64,000 nt of DNA from Aureococcus anophagefferens (GCF_000186865.1 NW_008705563.1:1944055-2008054), one strand, 5' to 3'. Shown: positions 20,809-30,610, numbered from the stretch's first letter. Numbers and translations: made by a program. The notes: generated by a model not told the origin, from the sequence alone.

Positions 20809-21953
20809 TTACAGCCCGAAGGCCTCGATGAGCCCTTTCCTCATGGTTGCGCTGTCGGCCATCAAACAACTCGAGAGCTTGGCCTTCTTGCAAGCGGCGC
20901 GGAGCTTCTTGAAGGTCATCTTCTCGATGGCCGCCAAATCGAGGCCCGCGGGCGCCGCCTTCACCACGGCCTCGGGCGCGAAGTCGAGCGCCAGGTCGCG
21001 CGCGATGGAGTGCGCCTTCGCGGCCCCCGCCGTGCGCGCCCGCGCGTCGCCGCGGACGCCGTCGAGGTCGCCCGCGGTGGCCTCGGACGCCGCGCTCAGG
21101 CCGTCCATCGCCGCGGCGTAGGCCGCGAGGTGGGGCGTGAGCTTCTCGTAGACGCCCGGGCCCTTGCAGAATCCGCCGGCGACGGCCTCCTGCACGACCA
21201 TGGGCGGCAGGTCCAACGCGCCGTCGGCCTTCTTAGGCAGTTTCGAGCAGTGGCGCTGCCAGAGGTCGTCCGGCATTGCGTCCGGGTCCAAAGCCGCGGC
21301 GCGGACGAAATGAGTAAGCATAGTCGACAATAATAACCACTCGCGCACCTCCTGCGACGCGCAGAGGCCGAGGACGAGGTAGACCATGTCGTCGTCGGCC
21401 TGCGGGAATAACACGACGAGCGCCGCGGAGTGCGCGAACAATAAGGGTTCCTTGAACGTGCTGTCGACGCGGGACACGGCGCGCCACGTGTTTGACAACG
21501 AGATTGTCACTGGAATCATTCGCCCTTTATACTTCACTCCTGCCGAGTGCTTTAACTCCGAGGCCGACGCCGCCGACGCGTTGAGGCATCTCAAGTTCAC
21601 GAACGTTCTGACACCCACCGCGTGAGACACCCGCTTCTCGCTGCGCGCGTCCGCAGATACTTTGAACAGCGCCGTCGGTTGCGTCGACCGCAGGTCCATT
21701 GTCCGAGAGGCCGCATTGGCGGCCGTCACGACACCTCGGACCGCGCTCGCGACATCGAAGGTCCCCCCCGAGAGGCCCTCGAGCTTTACGATCGTGCCTC
21801 GCGGGACGAGCGGGCACTCCAGGAGCGCATCCAGCAGCGCCGTGTTAATGCAGGTGATCTTTTTGGCCGAACCTCCGGCGTTTGGAGACGCATTCCAATT
21901 GAAATATTGTTTTCCTCTCGCTGTGTAATTCTTCTTGTACCAGATCTCGTAGA
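20809..21953 (-). CDS. Unknown protein with SAP-like C-terminus, 5' end lost in gap
   Basis: The frame is open from TAA at 20809-20811 back into the N gap, ~381 residues, so the N-terminus is missing; the first in-frame ATG is internal (MDLRSTQP). No family recognised. The last ~36 residues (MTFKKLRAACKKAKLSSCLM to the end) look like a SAP helix-extended-helix, often DNA/RNA-binding. The middle has a hydrophobic stretch (SAALVVLFPQADDDMVYLVLGLC) that suits a buried core rather than a membrane helix. The 21240-21950 part is clearly less GC-rich than neighbours and uses A/T-ending codons more often, which could indicate recent acquisition. Confidence 0.6.
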
Positions 21954-22003
21954 NNNNNNNNNNNNNNNNNNNNNNNNNNNNNNNNNNNNNNNNNNNNNNN
22001 NNN
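21954..22003. other. Assembly gap (50 N)
   Basis: Separates the truncated minus-strand gene from the coiled-coil gene on the plus strand. GCGCGTTCCAC occurs twice just to its right (22008-22018 and 22029-22039). Confidence 0.95.
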
Positions 22004-22022
22004 GGCAGCGCGTTCCACTAAC

Positions 22023-23045
22023 ATGGTAGCGCGTTCCACGTCTCGTAAGAGTGGCAAGTCAGGCGCGCCGACGAGCGCGAGCGACGACGCGACCGCCGCG
22101 GCTGCCGCGGCAAAAGTCGCGCACGCCAGGGCGCTCGCCACGGCGCGCAAACGCCGCTTCGACGAGCGCCAGAAGGAGCTGCTTCTCGTCAAGGGCGACG
22201 ACGTGGGCGACGATGTCTTCAAGGCGCGCGAGCGCGCTGCGCTGCGTCGCGCGCGGGACGTCTTGATCTACCACCACAAGAAGCAGGTGCGCGAGGAGCA
22301 GCGCGTCGAGTTCGAGGAGCTGCTCGTGCAGCAGCGCGTCGACATCGAGGAGCAGCGCGAGGACGCGGCCAAGGAGCGCGCCGCGGCGAAGCAGGCCAAG
22401 GCCGTCGCCGCGACGGCGCGGGCCGCGGCGAAGCAGGCCAAGGCCGTCGCCGCGACGGCGCGGGCCGAGGCGGAGAAGGCCAGGGCCGCCGAGCTCGAGG
22501 AGCGCGAGGCGCGGGAAGAGGAGACGGCGCGCCGCGTTGCCGCCGAGGAGAAGCTCGCGGCGCTCGACGACGGCAGCGACGACGACGATGGTAGCGACGG
22601 CGACGGCGGCGACGACGACATGAGCGACTACGACAGCGAGGACGACGACAAGGCGACGGCCACGGCGGCGCTGAGAGCGATCAATAAATCGTTAAAATAC
22701 GCGCGACGCGGCGTCCTCACGAGCGCCGACGTGCGCGCCATCGGCGGTCCCCCCGCCCTCTCTCTCGGCGCGGCGTGTAAGTGTCGCGTTCAACTAAGCT
22801 ACGCGTCCGGGTCGACGAGCATGTTGAAGAGCCGGGACCGGTCCGCCCTTTGGCCGGAGACGTCGGCGCGTTTTTTCCAGAAGCGGGCCTCCTCCTCGGC
22901 GGCGGCGAGGGCGTCCTGCCAGGGCGCGCGCGTCGGCGGCGGCGGCGCGCAGTCCGGGTGGGCCGCGGGCTCGCCGTCGTCGCCGCCGCCGCCGTCGCGG
23001 CGCGCGCGCGCGACGCCCGCGTCGACGCTCGGCGCGGGCGAGTAG
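22023..23045 (+). CDS. Charged coiled-coil protein; 3' end uncertain
   Basis: The frame starts at ATG 22023 (MVARSTSRKSGKSG), 19 bp right of the gap, and runs open to 23045. Residues ~30-190 are one long, highly charged helix (coiled coil), with an 85-bp tandem duplication in its centre, then an acidic Asp/Ser/Gly stretch (SDDDDGSDGDGGDDD). Beyond ~22798 the frame lies opposite the last exon of the myotubularin gene and its composition becomes shadow-like. The true end is therefore probably near 22750-22790, through an unrecognised intron or stop. No function is assigned. The start could also be downstream if the gap hides exons. Confidence 0.5.
   Translation: MVARSTSRKSGKSGAPTSASDDATAAAAAAKVAHARALATARKRRFDERQKELLLVKGDDVGDDVFKARERAALRRARDVLIYHHKKQVREEQRVEFEELLVQQRVDIEEQREDAAKERAAAKQAKAVAATARAAAKQAKAVAATARAEAEKARAAELEEREAREEETARRVAAEEKLAALDDGSDDDDGSDGDGGDDDMSDYDSEDDDKATATAALRAINKSLKYARRGVLTSADVRAIGGPPALSLGAACKCRVQLSYASGSTSMLKSRDRSALWPETSARFFQKRASSSAAARASCQGARVGGGGAQSGWAAGSPSSPPPPSRRARATPASTLGAGE
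22380..22463 (+). repeat. 42-bp tandem repeat, two copies, within coding sequence
   Basis: 22380-22421 and 22422-22463 are identical and encode two AAAKQAKAVAATAR heptad-compatible units inside the coiled coil, an in-frame duplication that lengthens the helix by 14 residues. Confidence 0.92.
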
Positions 23046-25353
23046 CGCAGGAAGTAGTCGCGCCAGAGGCCGACGCCCCGGAGGACGACGGTGAGCGGCG
23101 GCAGGAGCGCGTGCTCCGACGTCGGCGCGCGCGCCGCGAGGTCCGGCGCCGGCGGCCGGTACGCCGCGCTCGCGAAGTGGGCCCTGTTGTGGTCCAGGTA
23201 GGCCCAGAGGCTCGGCGCGTGGGGCGCGTGGGCCTCGCGGTCGCCCTCCGTGTCGAAGAGGAACGTGCCGAAGCGGCAGCCGTGGGCCGCGTCCGCGACG
23301 GCGACGAGGTACGCGGACCCGAACTCGAAGTGCTCGGGGAAGAGCGCCGTGAGCTGGAAGGCCGCGTCGAGGAACTGCACCAAAATCGGCGCCGCCTGGT
23401 CGTCGGCGCCCCGGTCGCCGCCCCGCTCGCGGCCGTGCGCGAGCCGCGTCGCGAACGGGTGGCCGAAGGCCACAAAGTCCTTCTCCACCAGCCGCGCGAA
23501 GCCCCGCATGGTCCGGCACTCGGCGTCCAGCAGGAGCTGGGCCAGGGCGGCGACCTGGGACGTGCGGTCCCAGCCGTGGGAGCAGTGGACGAGCACGCGG
23601 CAGCGCCGCCGGTGCGCGCGGTCCGCGACGTGCCACGCGGCGCGGAGGAGCCGCCGCACGGCCGCCTGGGCAGCACAAGAGATATTCAACGTCGCTTCAA
23701 CGTGAGTGTTCCGCGCGCACGCGTTCCGGAGAAAGCATCCACGCTTCGAGACCGTTCCGAGAGATGATCGCTCGTCCAAAAATCAGCCGAAACGAGTGGA
23801 AAACGGCCGAGATAATATTATGAGCCTTTGAAGTTGGGAATTTCGCTCTCTTTTGCTGCCCTGACGGCCGCGAGCCAGCCGCTCTCCTCGACGAGCCCGA
23901 GCCAGCCGAGCTCGCGCGACGCGTCGAAGCCCTCGTCGTCGAAGACGGAGTGCGACGCGTCGTCGCCGGGCCGCTTCTCCCGGTCCCTCTCCTTGTCCGG
24001 CGCCTTGGCGACGGCGGCCCAGACGCGGCCCGAGAGCGAGCTCGACCCGGGCTCCGGCGCGGGCGCCTCGGCGTCCTCGCCGCCGCCGCCGCGGCTGCCC
24101 CGCGCGTCGAGGGCCAGGGCCTCCAGCGCCTTGTGGGCCGCGCGGACGGCGTGGATGTTGCCGACCTGGGCAGGAAAAGAGTGCGAAATTCCCAACTTCA
24201 AGCTCCTCTCTCGGCCGTGTTCCACTCGTTTTGGCTGATTCTTAGACGAGCGATCATCTCTCGGAACGGTCTCGAAGCGTGGATGCTGTTTCCAGAACGC
24301 GCGCGCGCGGAACACTCACGTTGAAGCGAACTTGAATCACTCTTTTCCTGCCCTGTCGCCGACGCCCGCGAACGAGAGCCGGCACTCTTTGTAGCGGTCG
24401 CGGTCCTCCGTGCCGTAGCCCCCGAGCTTGTTCGCCGACGCCGAGCTCCGCGGGCGGCAGTCGATGATCTCGCAGAGGGGCCGCGACCGCGCGCGCCGCT
24501 CGCCGCCGTCGGCCGACGCGATGGCCCGCACGAGCGCCTCGTCGGACGCGGACGTCGCGCCGGCGACGCCGACCTTGGGCTGCGACGCGCGCCAGACGCT
24601 CGCGCCGTCGCGCGCGTCGCCCCAGGTCAGCGCGGGCACGCGGCCCTCGGCGCGGAACTTGCCCGCCGCCGCGACCTGGCCGTCGCCGACGGCCGCGGGC
24701 ACGACGAGGAGCTCCGGGTACGACGCGCAGACGGCGCGGCCCGCGTTCGCGCCGCTCAGCCGCCAGGGCACGGGCGCCTCGAAGAGCACGTTGTCCCGCG
24801 ACCGGCGGAAGCCGAGCCAGGCCGCGAAGGACGCCTCGGCGTCGTAGCGCCACCACCGCGTCTCCGTCGCGCCGGGCGCGGGCACGACGCTCGGGTGCGC
24901 GAGCGCGAAGAACGCCGCGCCGGGCGCGCCCGGGTCCTCGCGGAAGGCCACGGCCCGCAGCAGCTTCGCCGCCTCGGCGCCGGCCTCGGGCAGCACGAAG
25001 GCCACCTCGCGCACGTCCTTGCACCGCAGCGTCAGCTTCCACCCGCCGTCGCCGAGCGCCAACGTCCGCAGCCGCCGGACGCAGCCCAGCGCGATCTCGA
25101 AGTAGGTCGCCGGCATGTGCGCCAGGCTCCCGGGGGGTCCTTCCCGCAGGAACCGCAGGCGGTACGTCGTCATCTCCAGCGCGCCCACGACGGCGATGCC
25201 GTCCGCGGCCACGCAGAGGCACCGCGGCAGCAGCATCATCACCGACTCGCCGCTCAGGTAGGACCGCCGCGGCCCGGACGACTGCGGTGGAGCCGGCGGC
25301 GCCGGCGCCGGCGCCGCGACCGTCTCCTCGTCGGAGTCGAAGAGCCGCGCCAT
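22799..25353 (-). CDS. Myotubularin-family phosphoinositide 3-phosphatase
   Basis: Three exons, complement(24364..25353), complement(23872..24165) and complement(22799..23665), all phase 0, separated by two family-A introners; 716 residues. Residues ~30-150 resemble a PH-GRAM domain. The phosphatase domain has the ordered family landmarks WWRYDAEASFAAWLGFRRS, PRSSASANKLGGYGTE, VGNIHAVRAAHKALEAL (created by splicing), ESGWLAAVRRLLRAAW (also created by splicing) and the C-x5-R loop VHCSHGWDRTSQ. The loop's third residue is His where active myotubularins have Asp (CSDGWDR); the catalytic Cys and Arg remain. Likely role: turnover of PtdIns3P or PtdIns(3,5)P2 on endomembranes. Activity may be altered. 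Confidence 0.9.
23666..23863 (-). mobile_element. Introner, family A (copy A2)
   Basis: 198 bp with perfect 8-bp target duplication ACGGCCGC (23658-23665, 23864-23871). Host-sense termini CAGGGCAG and CTGCCCAG. The intron is complement(23666..23871), GC...AG, phase 0. F orientation. It is slightly longer than the 192-bp norm through an AATATTAT-like insertion. Confidence 0.95.
24166..24355 (-). mobile_element. Introner, family A (copy A3)
   Basis: 190 bp. Flanks TTGCCGAC (24158-24165) and TCGCCGAC (24356-24363) differ at one base, so the duplication has begun to decay. The intron is complement(24166..24363), GT...AG, phase 0. R orientation, opposite to copy A2 in the same gene. Confidence 0.93.
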
Positions 25354-25474
25354 GCTTCTAGCCGACCATGCTGGAGGAATTCCCCCTTCAATGTTGGCTT
25401 GGGGCAGCGTCTCGGGCATGGGTGCCGCTGGGCCAGCCTCCAGGTTGTAGCTCTGGTGGAATCAGTGGCCGACG

Positions 25475-26602
25475 ATGGGCGCCGCCAAGGAGGCGGCGGC
25501 CGCGGACTGCGACCAGAAGCGCGCCGCGCTCAAGGCGAAGACATCGCTCTCGCCCGTCGAGGCCGCTTCGGTCGAGCTCGCCGTCGACGTCGACATTTTG
25601 CTCGCCGTCGCGCAGGCCATGGCCATGAGGGGAGCGCAGACTGAGGCCGCCGCGGGCGCCGACAGCGTCGCGGGGGAGATATTGCGCGAAATCCAAGAGA
25701 ACCCGGCCTGCGAGCGCGTGCGCGCGGCCGTGCAGCGCCTCGGCCTCGTCGACGAGGCGAGGGCGAAGATCGCCGAGAAATCCGAGCGCGACGCCGAGGA
25801 CGCGAACGTCGACGACGGCGCCGAGGCATTCGTGCGCCGCGCGATGGAGGGCGCGGGCGTGGCACCGTGGCTGGTCAACGAGAAGCTTCCCGAGGCTACG
25901 CGCGTATTTCACGACCATCTGGCAGAGTGTCATGGTGTGTGGCCAAGGGCGGAGGTGATGTTTGAACAGTACTTTGACAAAGCGCTGGAGGTCAGGAAGA
26001 AGGAGTATGAGAGACATTTCCGCGAGAACATCTACAACATCCGCGTGAACGCCGAAAAGATCGTGTGGAAGGTTTTGTCGGACGCGGGCTGTCCACCGGA
26101 GATCATCGAAGAGCGGATGCCCATGCACATGAATTACTTTTGCTCGCATATGGCTCTGGGTCGTAGTGCTTCATCAGCGGAAAGGGAATTCAAGGAACTT
26201 ATTGAAGAAGGGCTAGCTCAACACGAAAAAGAATTGTCGGAGCCCGCAGAGCCGGTTTCGCAGAAAGAGTCGCGAAGTTCGGAGGAGGAGCAGGAGGGGA
26301 AAAAGATTTTCCTAACGTTTCTAAGCCATCGTCAGAATCCCGACCTCAGCGGCGCGCTGTATGTGCTGAGTCTCCTCGATAAGCTCGACGCGAAAGAGGC
26401 GCGAGCATGTGCAGCCCAGTCGGAGCAGCAAAATGCCTCCGAAACAAAGACATCCGGATGGCGACACGCGAGCAAGGAAGATTACGGACGGGCGATGCGA
26501 GGGGCTCTCGAGGAGCTCGCGGAGAGCGACCGCCGTGAGGTCCAGCGTATCCACCAGGCGTACGAGAAGCAAATCCGCGACTATAATTCAAGAGGCTCGT
26601 AG
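25475..26602 (+). CDS. Hypothetical helical protein
   Basis: 375 residues, one exon, ATG 25475. I do not recognise it. It is mostly alpha-helical and charged, with no signal peptide, membrane segment or catalytic motif. A central region around HFRENIYNIRVNAEKIVWKV and a later one around IEERMPMHMNYFC look like ordered helices; the end is Glu/Gln-rich. The 3' half (26000-26600) is noticeably less GC-rich than most genes here. It is divergent from myotubularin (121 bp between ATGs) and its stop is 9 bp from the convergent neighbour's stop. Confidence 0.65.
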   Translation: MGAAKEAAAADCDQKRAALKAKTSLSPVEAASVELAVDVDILLAVAQAMAMRGAQTEAAAGADSVAGEILREIQENPACERVRAAVQRLGLVDEARAKIAEKSERDAEDANVDDGAEAFVRRAMEGAGVAPWLVNEKLPEATRVFHDHLAECHGVWPRAEVMFEQYFDKALEVRKKEYERHFRENIYNIRVNAEKIVWKVLSDAGCPPEIIEERMPMHMNYFCSHMALGRSASSAEREFKELIEEGLAQHEKELSEPAEPVSQKESRSSEEEQEGKKIFLTFLSHRQNPDLSGALYVLSLLDKLDAKEARACAAQSEQQNASETKTSGWRHASKEDYGRAMRGALEELAESDRREVQRIHQAYEKQIRDYNSRGS

Positions 26603-26611
26603 TCTATTCGC

Positions 26612-27874
26612 CTACGTGCAAGACATCGTCGGGGAGCACCCGTTCCACGTGAAGAGCTCGTCGGCGGCCCAGCGCGTGCCGTCGAGCGCGCCCCAGAACT
26701 CGACGCCCTGGACGCCGCCGGGTCCGGCCGAGTAGAGCATGTGGCCCGTCGGCCCCGGCGGCGGCGGCCCGGTCCCCGGGCACGGGTTCGACACGTTGAA
26801 GGCGTGGTAGGGCACGCCGCGCGCCTCGTGGAGCAGCGCGAAGGCGTCGAGCGAGACGTCGCGCCGCGTCGCCGTCGGGTCGTCGGCCGCCATGATCTTG
26901 ACGTGGAAGTCCAAACCCCGGTCGAAGCCCGTGCCCTCGCCCACGTTGGCGGCGTGGAGCTTGTTCATCCAGGCCTGGTAGGCCGCCCAGCCCTCGACGG
27001 CCCCGTCGTTTTGCACGAACACGTACTCGAGGTCGTACCCAAAAAGAACGGGCCTGCCGTCGAAGGGCGCCGTCGACGTCACGAAGCGCAGCAGCTCGCA
27101 GTCGCCGTCGGCCTCGAAGTCCACCTGGAGGTCGGGCAGGAAGGCGTCGAGGAACGCCGCGGCGTCGTCGTCGAGGTCGGCGACGGCGACGCGGAGCTGC
27201 GCGACGATCGGCGCGGGCAGCCCGCCCGAGGTCGTGTTCCAGCCCGCCGCGGCCGCTTTCCGCAACCACGCGTCGTAGTAGCGCGCGTCCTTGGGCAGCG
27301 CGCGCGCCTGGACGCACTCGCTCGGCGCGAAGGGCGCAAACTCCGCGTCGTCGCAGCCGGCGCACGCGGGGCTCTGGAGCTCCAGGGCCTGGCCGCTCCC
27401 GGGCGTGCGGACGAGCGCGACGTAGCCGCCTCCCGGCGCGCGGCGGGTCGCCGTCGAGACGTTGTCGGCCTTGAACGCCCGGACGTGCGGCCCGAGGTCC
27501 GGGATCCAAAAACTCGTCGCGTAAAAGTCGAACGCCGACAGCGGCGGCGCCGCGAGTTTGCGCGCTTCCCAGTCGCGGAGCGACGCGCCGTCGACGGACT
27601 CGGGCGTCACGTAGGACTGCGGGAAATGGATGCCGAATTTGTCGGGCAGCGCCCAGCCGAGGTCGCGATCGAGGCAGCCCTTGTCGTGCGTGGCGCTGGG
27701 GTCGGGCCTTCCAAAATACCTTACGAAGAACGCGAGGTCCGCGGCGCCATCTGTAGTCGCGAAGGTCCGCTTCGTCGTCACGTATGCCGCCGAGGCCGCC
27801 GAGAGGCTCCACACCACTGCGGCTGCCCGCAGCATGCTCCTCCGATTGGCCAAGGAGGCCTCGTGATTGGCCAT
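26612..27874 (-). CDS. Hypothetical secreted or membrane-anchored protein
   Basis: 420 residues from ATG 27874 (MANHEASLANRR). An N-terminal hydrophobic helix (MLRAAAVVWSLSAASAAYV, ~14-32) after basic residues suggests a signal peptide or anchor. Several N-glycosylation sequons (NVS, NTT) and cysteines (PACAGCDD, NGCSPTMSC) fit an extracellular protein. The repeated alternation of hydrophobic strands with DFHVKIM and VEFWGALDGTRW suggests a beta-rich fold; no family is recognised. It shares a 125-bp divergent promoter with the TtcA-like gene. Confidence 0.65.
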   Translation of the reverse strand: MANHEASLANRRSMLRAAAVVWSLSAASAAYVTTKRTFATTDGAADLAFFVRYFGRPDPSATHDKGCLDRDLGWALPDKFGIHFPQSYVTPESVDGASLRDWEARKLAAPPLSAFDFYATSFWIPDLGPHVRAFKADNVSTATRRAPGGGYVALVRTPGSGQALELQSPACAGCDDAEFAPFAPSECVQARALPKDARYYDAWLRKAAAAGWNTTSGGLPAPIVAQLRVAVADLDDDAAAFLDAFLPDLQVDFEADGDCELLRFVTSTAPFDGRPVLFGYDLEYVFVQNDGAVEGWAAYQAWMNKLHAANVGEGTGFDRGLDFHVKIMAADDPTATRRDVSLDAFALLHEARGVPYHAFNVSNPCPGTGPPPPGPTGHMLYSAGPGGVQGVEFWGALDGTRWAADELFTWNGCSPTMSCT

Positions 27875-27999
27875 CGACGAAGTTGAGCTTCGTGTTGAAT
27901 GACATTGCCCTTCAAGCGGCTTATGGCCGCCCGCGAAAACGAGCTTCTGAAGCAGCCTGAGGAGTCCGTCGTGAGCTTCTGAAGTCCAAAAGGTCCGTG
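27875..27999. promoter_or_regulatory. Divergent promoter between secreted protein and ttcA-like gene
   Basis: 125 bp separate the two ATGs. The region is less GC-rich than the genes and contains TTGAG, GTTGAAT, CTTCAAG and a repeated GAGCTTCTGAAG (two copies). No TATA box is seen. The bidirectional role is inferred from position only. Confidence 0.5.
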
Positions 28000-29076
28000 A
28001 TGATGCGCGCATTCCGCATACTCACCTTCGCTGTCGCGGCTGCCGCGTGGCTTGCGCCGCCAACCATTCGGCGCAGTCTCGCACCGCGGCGCGTCCTCGA
28101 GGAGCGAGTCGACGCGGCGCCGACCCATGTCCTCCCGGAGGGCGAATCGACCGTCGAGCGACTCGACGAGGCATCAACCACCGACGCGGCGCCGTCCCAT
28201 GTCCTCGACGTCGAGGCGCTCGAGTGGAAACTGCTCAAGAGCCTGCGGTCCTGCGTCTTAGAGTACGGCATGATCGAGGACGGCGCCAAGGTCCTCGTGG
28301 CGTGCAGCGGCGGCAAGGACAGCAACGCGCTCCTCTACCTGCTCAAGCAAGCGCAGCAACGCCGGCTCTTCCGCGGCATCGATTTCGACGTCGTCGCCGT
28401 CCATCTCGATCAAAAGCAGCCCGGCCACGACGTCGAGCCGCTGCGCGCGTGGCTCGAGGACGACGTCGGCGTCGACTTCCAGGTCATCGAGGAGGACACG
28501 TACAGCGTCGTCGTGGACAAGACGAAGGCGGGCAAGTCCTACTGCTCGCTGTGCTCGCGCCTGCGGCGGGGCATCCTCTACACGCACGCGGAGCGGCGCG
28601 GCGCGGGCGTCTTGGCGCTCGGCCACCACCGGGACGACGCGCTCGAGACGCTCCTTCTCAACATGGTGCACAACGGCCAGCTCAAGTCCATGCCGGCGCG
28701 CTACGTCGCCTCAAGGGGGGTCGACGTCGTGCGGCCGCTCATGTACGCCGCCGAAGCCGACCTTCTCGCGTACGCGGACGCCATGGCATTCCCGATCCTG
28801 CCCTGCAACCTCTGCGGCAGCCAGCCGTCGGGGACGTCGCAGCGCGGCGAGGCGAAGCTGCTCCTCCACGCCCTGGACGCGTTCGCCGGCGCCGACGACG
28901 CGCGGCGGAACATGCTCCGCGCGCTCTCGGACGTGCGTCCGAGCCACCTGCACGACCGCGCGCTCCGCGAGGCCGCCGGCCTCGACCCTCTGACGGGGAG
29001 CCCCGTCCACGCGCGCGCCCTCCCGATCCACAAGGACCCGACGGGCGCGTCGGACGCGCTCCTCAACGATAATTAG
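28000..29076 (+). CDS. TtcA-type tRNA 2-thiocytidine synthetase
   Basis: 358 residues with an N-terminal hydrophobic, basic extension (MMRAFRILTFAVAAAAWLAPP) that looks like an organelle-targeting leader; the mature part begins near residue 75. The family order is complete: PP-loop VACSGGKDSNALL, cysteine pair CSLCSRLRRGILY, LGHHRDDALETLLLNMVHNG, RPLMYAAEADLLAYA and FPILPCNLCGSQ, which gives the third and fourth cysteines for a 4Fe-4S cluster. The reaction is ATP-dependent thiolation of cytidine 32 in tRNA. The match is to bacterial TtcA rather than cytosolic Ctu1/Ncs6, so a plastid or mitochondrial role or bacterial ancestry is likely. ATGs at 28000 and 28003 are both possible. Confidence 0.92.
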   Translation: MMRAFRILTFAVAAAAWLAPPTIRRSLAPRRVLEERVDAAPTHVLPEGESTVERLDEASTTDAAPSHVLDVEALEWKLLKSLRSCVLEYGMIEDGAKVLVACSGGKDSNALLYLLKQAQQRRLFRGIDFDVVAVHLDQKQPGHDVEPLRAWLEDDVGVDFQVIEEDTYSVVVDKTKAGKSYCSLCSRLRRGILYTHAERRGAGVLALGHHRDDALETLLLNMVHNGQLKSMPARYVASRGVDVVRPLMYAAEADLLAYADAMAFPILPCNLCGSQPSGTSQRGEAKLLLHALDAFAGADDARRNMLRALSDVRPSHLHDRALREAAGLDPLTGSPVHARALPIHKDPTGASDALLNDN

Positions 29077-29095
29077 CCCGAGTCCGGCGTGCGTC

Positions 29096-30610
29096 TCAGG
29101 GCGAGAAGCTCGTGATGGACTCCTCCATGAGCGCGTCGTCGTGCTTTTTTCGCACGGGCGTCTGGTTCGGCGTGTCCGCGAGCGGCGAGAGCGGGCCGAC
29201 GTCGCAGGGCGTGCCGTCGGCCTTGTCGGCGGCGGGCGGCGCGGCGGCGTCGTCGCGCGCGGGCGTCTCGGCGTCCTTGGCCTCGTCGGCGCCGGGGCTC
29301 TGCGGCGTCGCGTCGTCGTCGTCGTCGTCGCTGTCGTCGGCCGCGGCCATGGACCCCCACTTCTTCGTGTTCGACGCCGAGTCGGGCGTCGCCGGCGAGA
29401 GCATGGACCGGCCCGGCGCCTCGCCCTCGGCCGTGCGCACGGACGCGTCGTCGTCGTCGTCCGCCGGCGGCGGCGCGGGCGCCTCGTCGGGCTTCGCGTC
29501 GTCCGCCGGCGGCGGCGCGTCCTCCTCCGCGTCGGGCTTCGCCTCGGGCTCGGGCGCCTTCTCCTTCTTCGACGACGAGAGCTTGGACCAGAGGCTCCGC
29601 TTCGGGGGCTTCGTCTTCGGCGGCGTGAGCTCCTTCTCGCGCGCCTTCACGGGCGTCTCCGTCGCCGCGTCGACCTCGGACGGCGTGAAGCCCGCGGACT
29701 CGCGGCCGTCGTCGCCGGCGTCCTCGGGCGGCGGCGGCGCGGCGGCGGCGTCGCCGTCGCCGGCGGGCGCGGGCGGCGGGTCGTCCGCGGGCGTCGGCGC
29801 GGCCTTCTTCTTCGACGACGGCTTCTTCGACGACTTCGGCGTCTTGGCCTTCTTCGGCGTCTTCGCCGCGGCCTTCTCGTCGGCCTCCGCGGCGTCGAGG
29901 AGCCCGACGAGCTCGTCGAACTCGAGGAGGACCTTGCTCAGGGCGTCGAACTTGAGCTCGCCGCGCTTCGCCTTGGCGTGGATGCCCTTGAACTCGGAGA
30001 AGTCGACGAGGCCGTCGCCGGACGTGTCGATGTCCTGCATGATGGCCTCGACCTCGTCGTCCGTCGGCGTCGACCCCGTGACCTTGCGCAGCAGGAACTT
30101 GAGCTCGAACTTGTCGACCTTGCCGCTGCCGTCGGTGTCGATGCGGTCGAACTGCTCCCGGAGCTTCGCGCGCTCGAACTGCTCCGCGGCCGCGTGGTCC
30201 TTCTGCTCCTTCTTGCCCATCTTCTTCGGCGTCGCCGCCTTCTTCGCCTCCTTGGCCCTCGCCTTCTCCTCGGCCTTGGCGGCCTTCTCCTCGGCCTTGG
30301 CGGCCTTGGCCTCGGCCTTGGCGGCCTCCTCCGCGGGGTCCTTGGGCGCCTTCGCGAAGCACGCGAAGAGGCCGGGCTTCTTCGGCGCGTTCGGATCCGG
30401 CGGCGGCTTCTCCTTCTTCGCCTTCTTCGCCTTCTTCTCCTTCTTCGCCTTCTTCTCCTCCTTCTCCGCGGCCGCCGCGAGGCCGCGCTTGGCGGCGTCA
30501 CTGATGGCCGGCGGCGCGTCCGCCGGCGCCTCGTCCGCCTTCTCCTCGGCCTTCGTCGCGAGCTTCGGCGCCAGGCTCTTCGCGCAGGGGTCGTCCTCGT
30601 CGTCCGCCAT
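29096..30610 (-). CDS. EF-hand protein with Lys/Ala/Glu- and Pro/Asp-rich flanks
   Basis: 504 residues, ATG 30610. Residues ~1-140 are low-complexity, Lys/Ala/Glu-rich. Two EF-hands follow at ~150-215: DRIDTDGSGKVDKFE and QDIDTSGDGLVDFSE, both with all calcium-coordinating positions. The remaining half is disordered: Lys/Pro/Ser segments, acidic runs and many Ser/Thr-Pro sites (TPVKAREKELTPPKTKP). Likely a calcium-responsive structural or regulatory protein; no enzymatic domain is seen. A broken copy of its start region is duplicated at ~31951-32040. Its stop is 19 bp from the TtcA-like gene's stop. Confidence 0.85.
   Translation of the reverse strand: MADDEDDPCAKSLAPKLATKAEEKADEAPADAPPAISDAAKRGLAAAAEKEEKKAKKEKKAKKAKKEKPPPDPNAPKKPGLFACFAKAPKDPAEEAAKAEAKAAKAEEKAAKAEEKARAKEAKKAATPKKMGKKEQKDHAAAEQFERAKLREQFDRIDTDGSGKVDKFELKFLLRKVTGSTPTDDEVEAIMQDIDTSGDGLVDFSEFKGIHAKAKRGELKFDALSKVLLEFDELVGLLDAAEADEKAAAKTPKKAKTPKSSKKPSSKKKAAPTPADDPPPAPAGDGDAAAAPPPPEDAGDDGRESAGFTPSEVDAATETPVKAREKELTPPKTKPPKRSLWSKLSSSKKEKAPEPEAKPDAEEDAPPPADDAKPDEAPAPPPADDDDDASVRTAEGEAPGRSMLSPATPDSASNTKKWGSMAAADDSDDDDDDATPQSPGADEAKDAETPARDDAAAPPAADKADGTPCDVGPLSPLADTPNQTPVRKKHDDALMEESITSFSP

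Noticed and set aside
22799..23045. Coding continuation of the coiled-coil gene opposite the myotubularin exon
   Set aside because: Composition is typical of a shadow frame and the myotubularin exon is strongly supported on the other strand. I kept the open frame end only as an uncertain boundary.
30241..30480. Lys/Ala/Glu repeats in the EF-hand gene as a mobile or satellite repeat
   Set aside because: The repeats are imperfect, in frame and confined to the coding region; they are protein low complexity.
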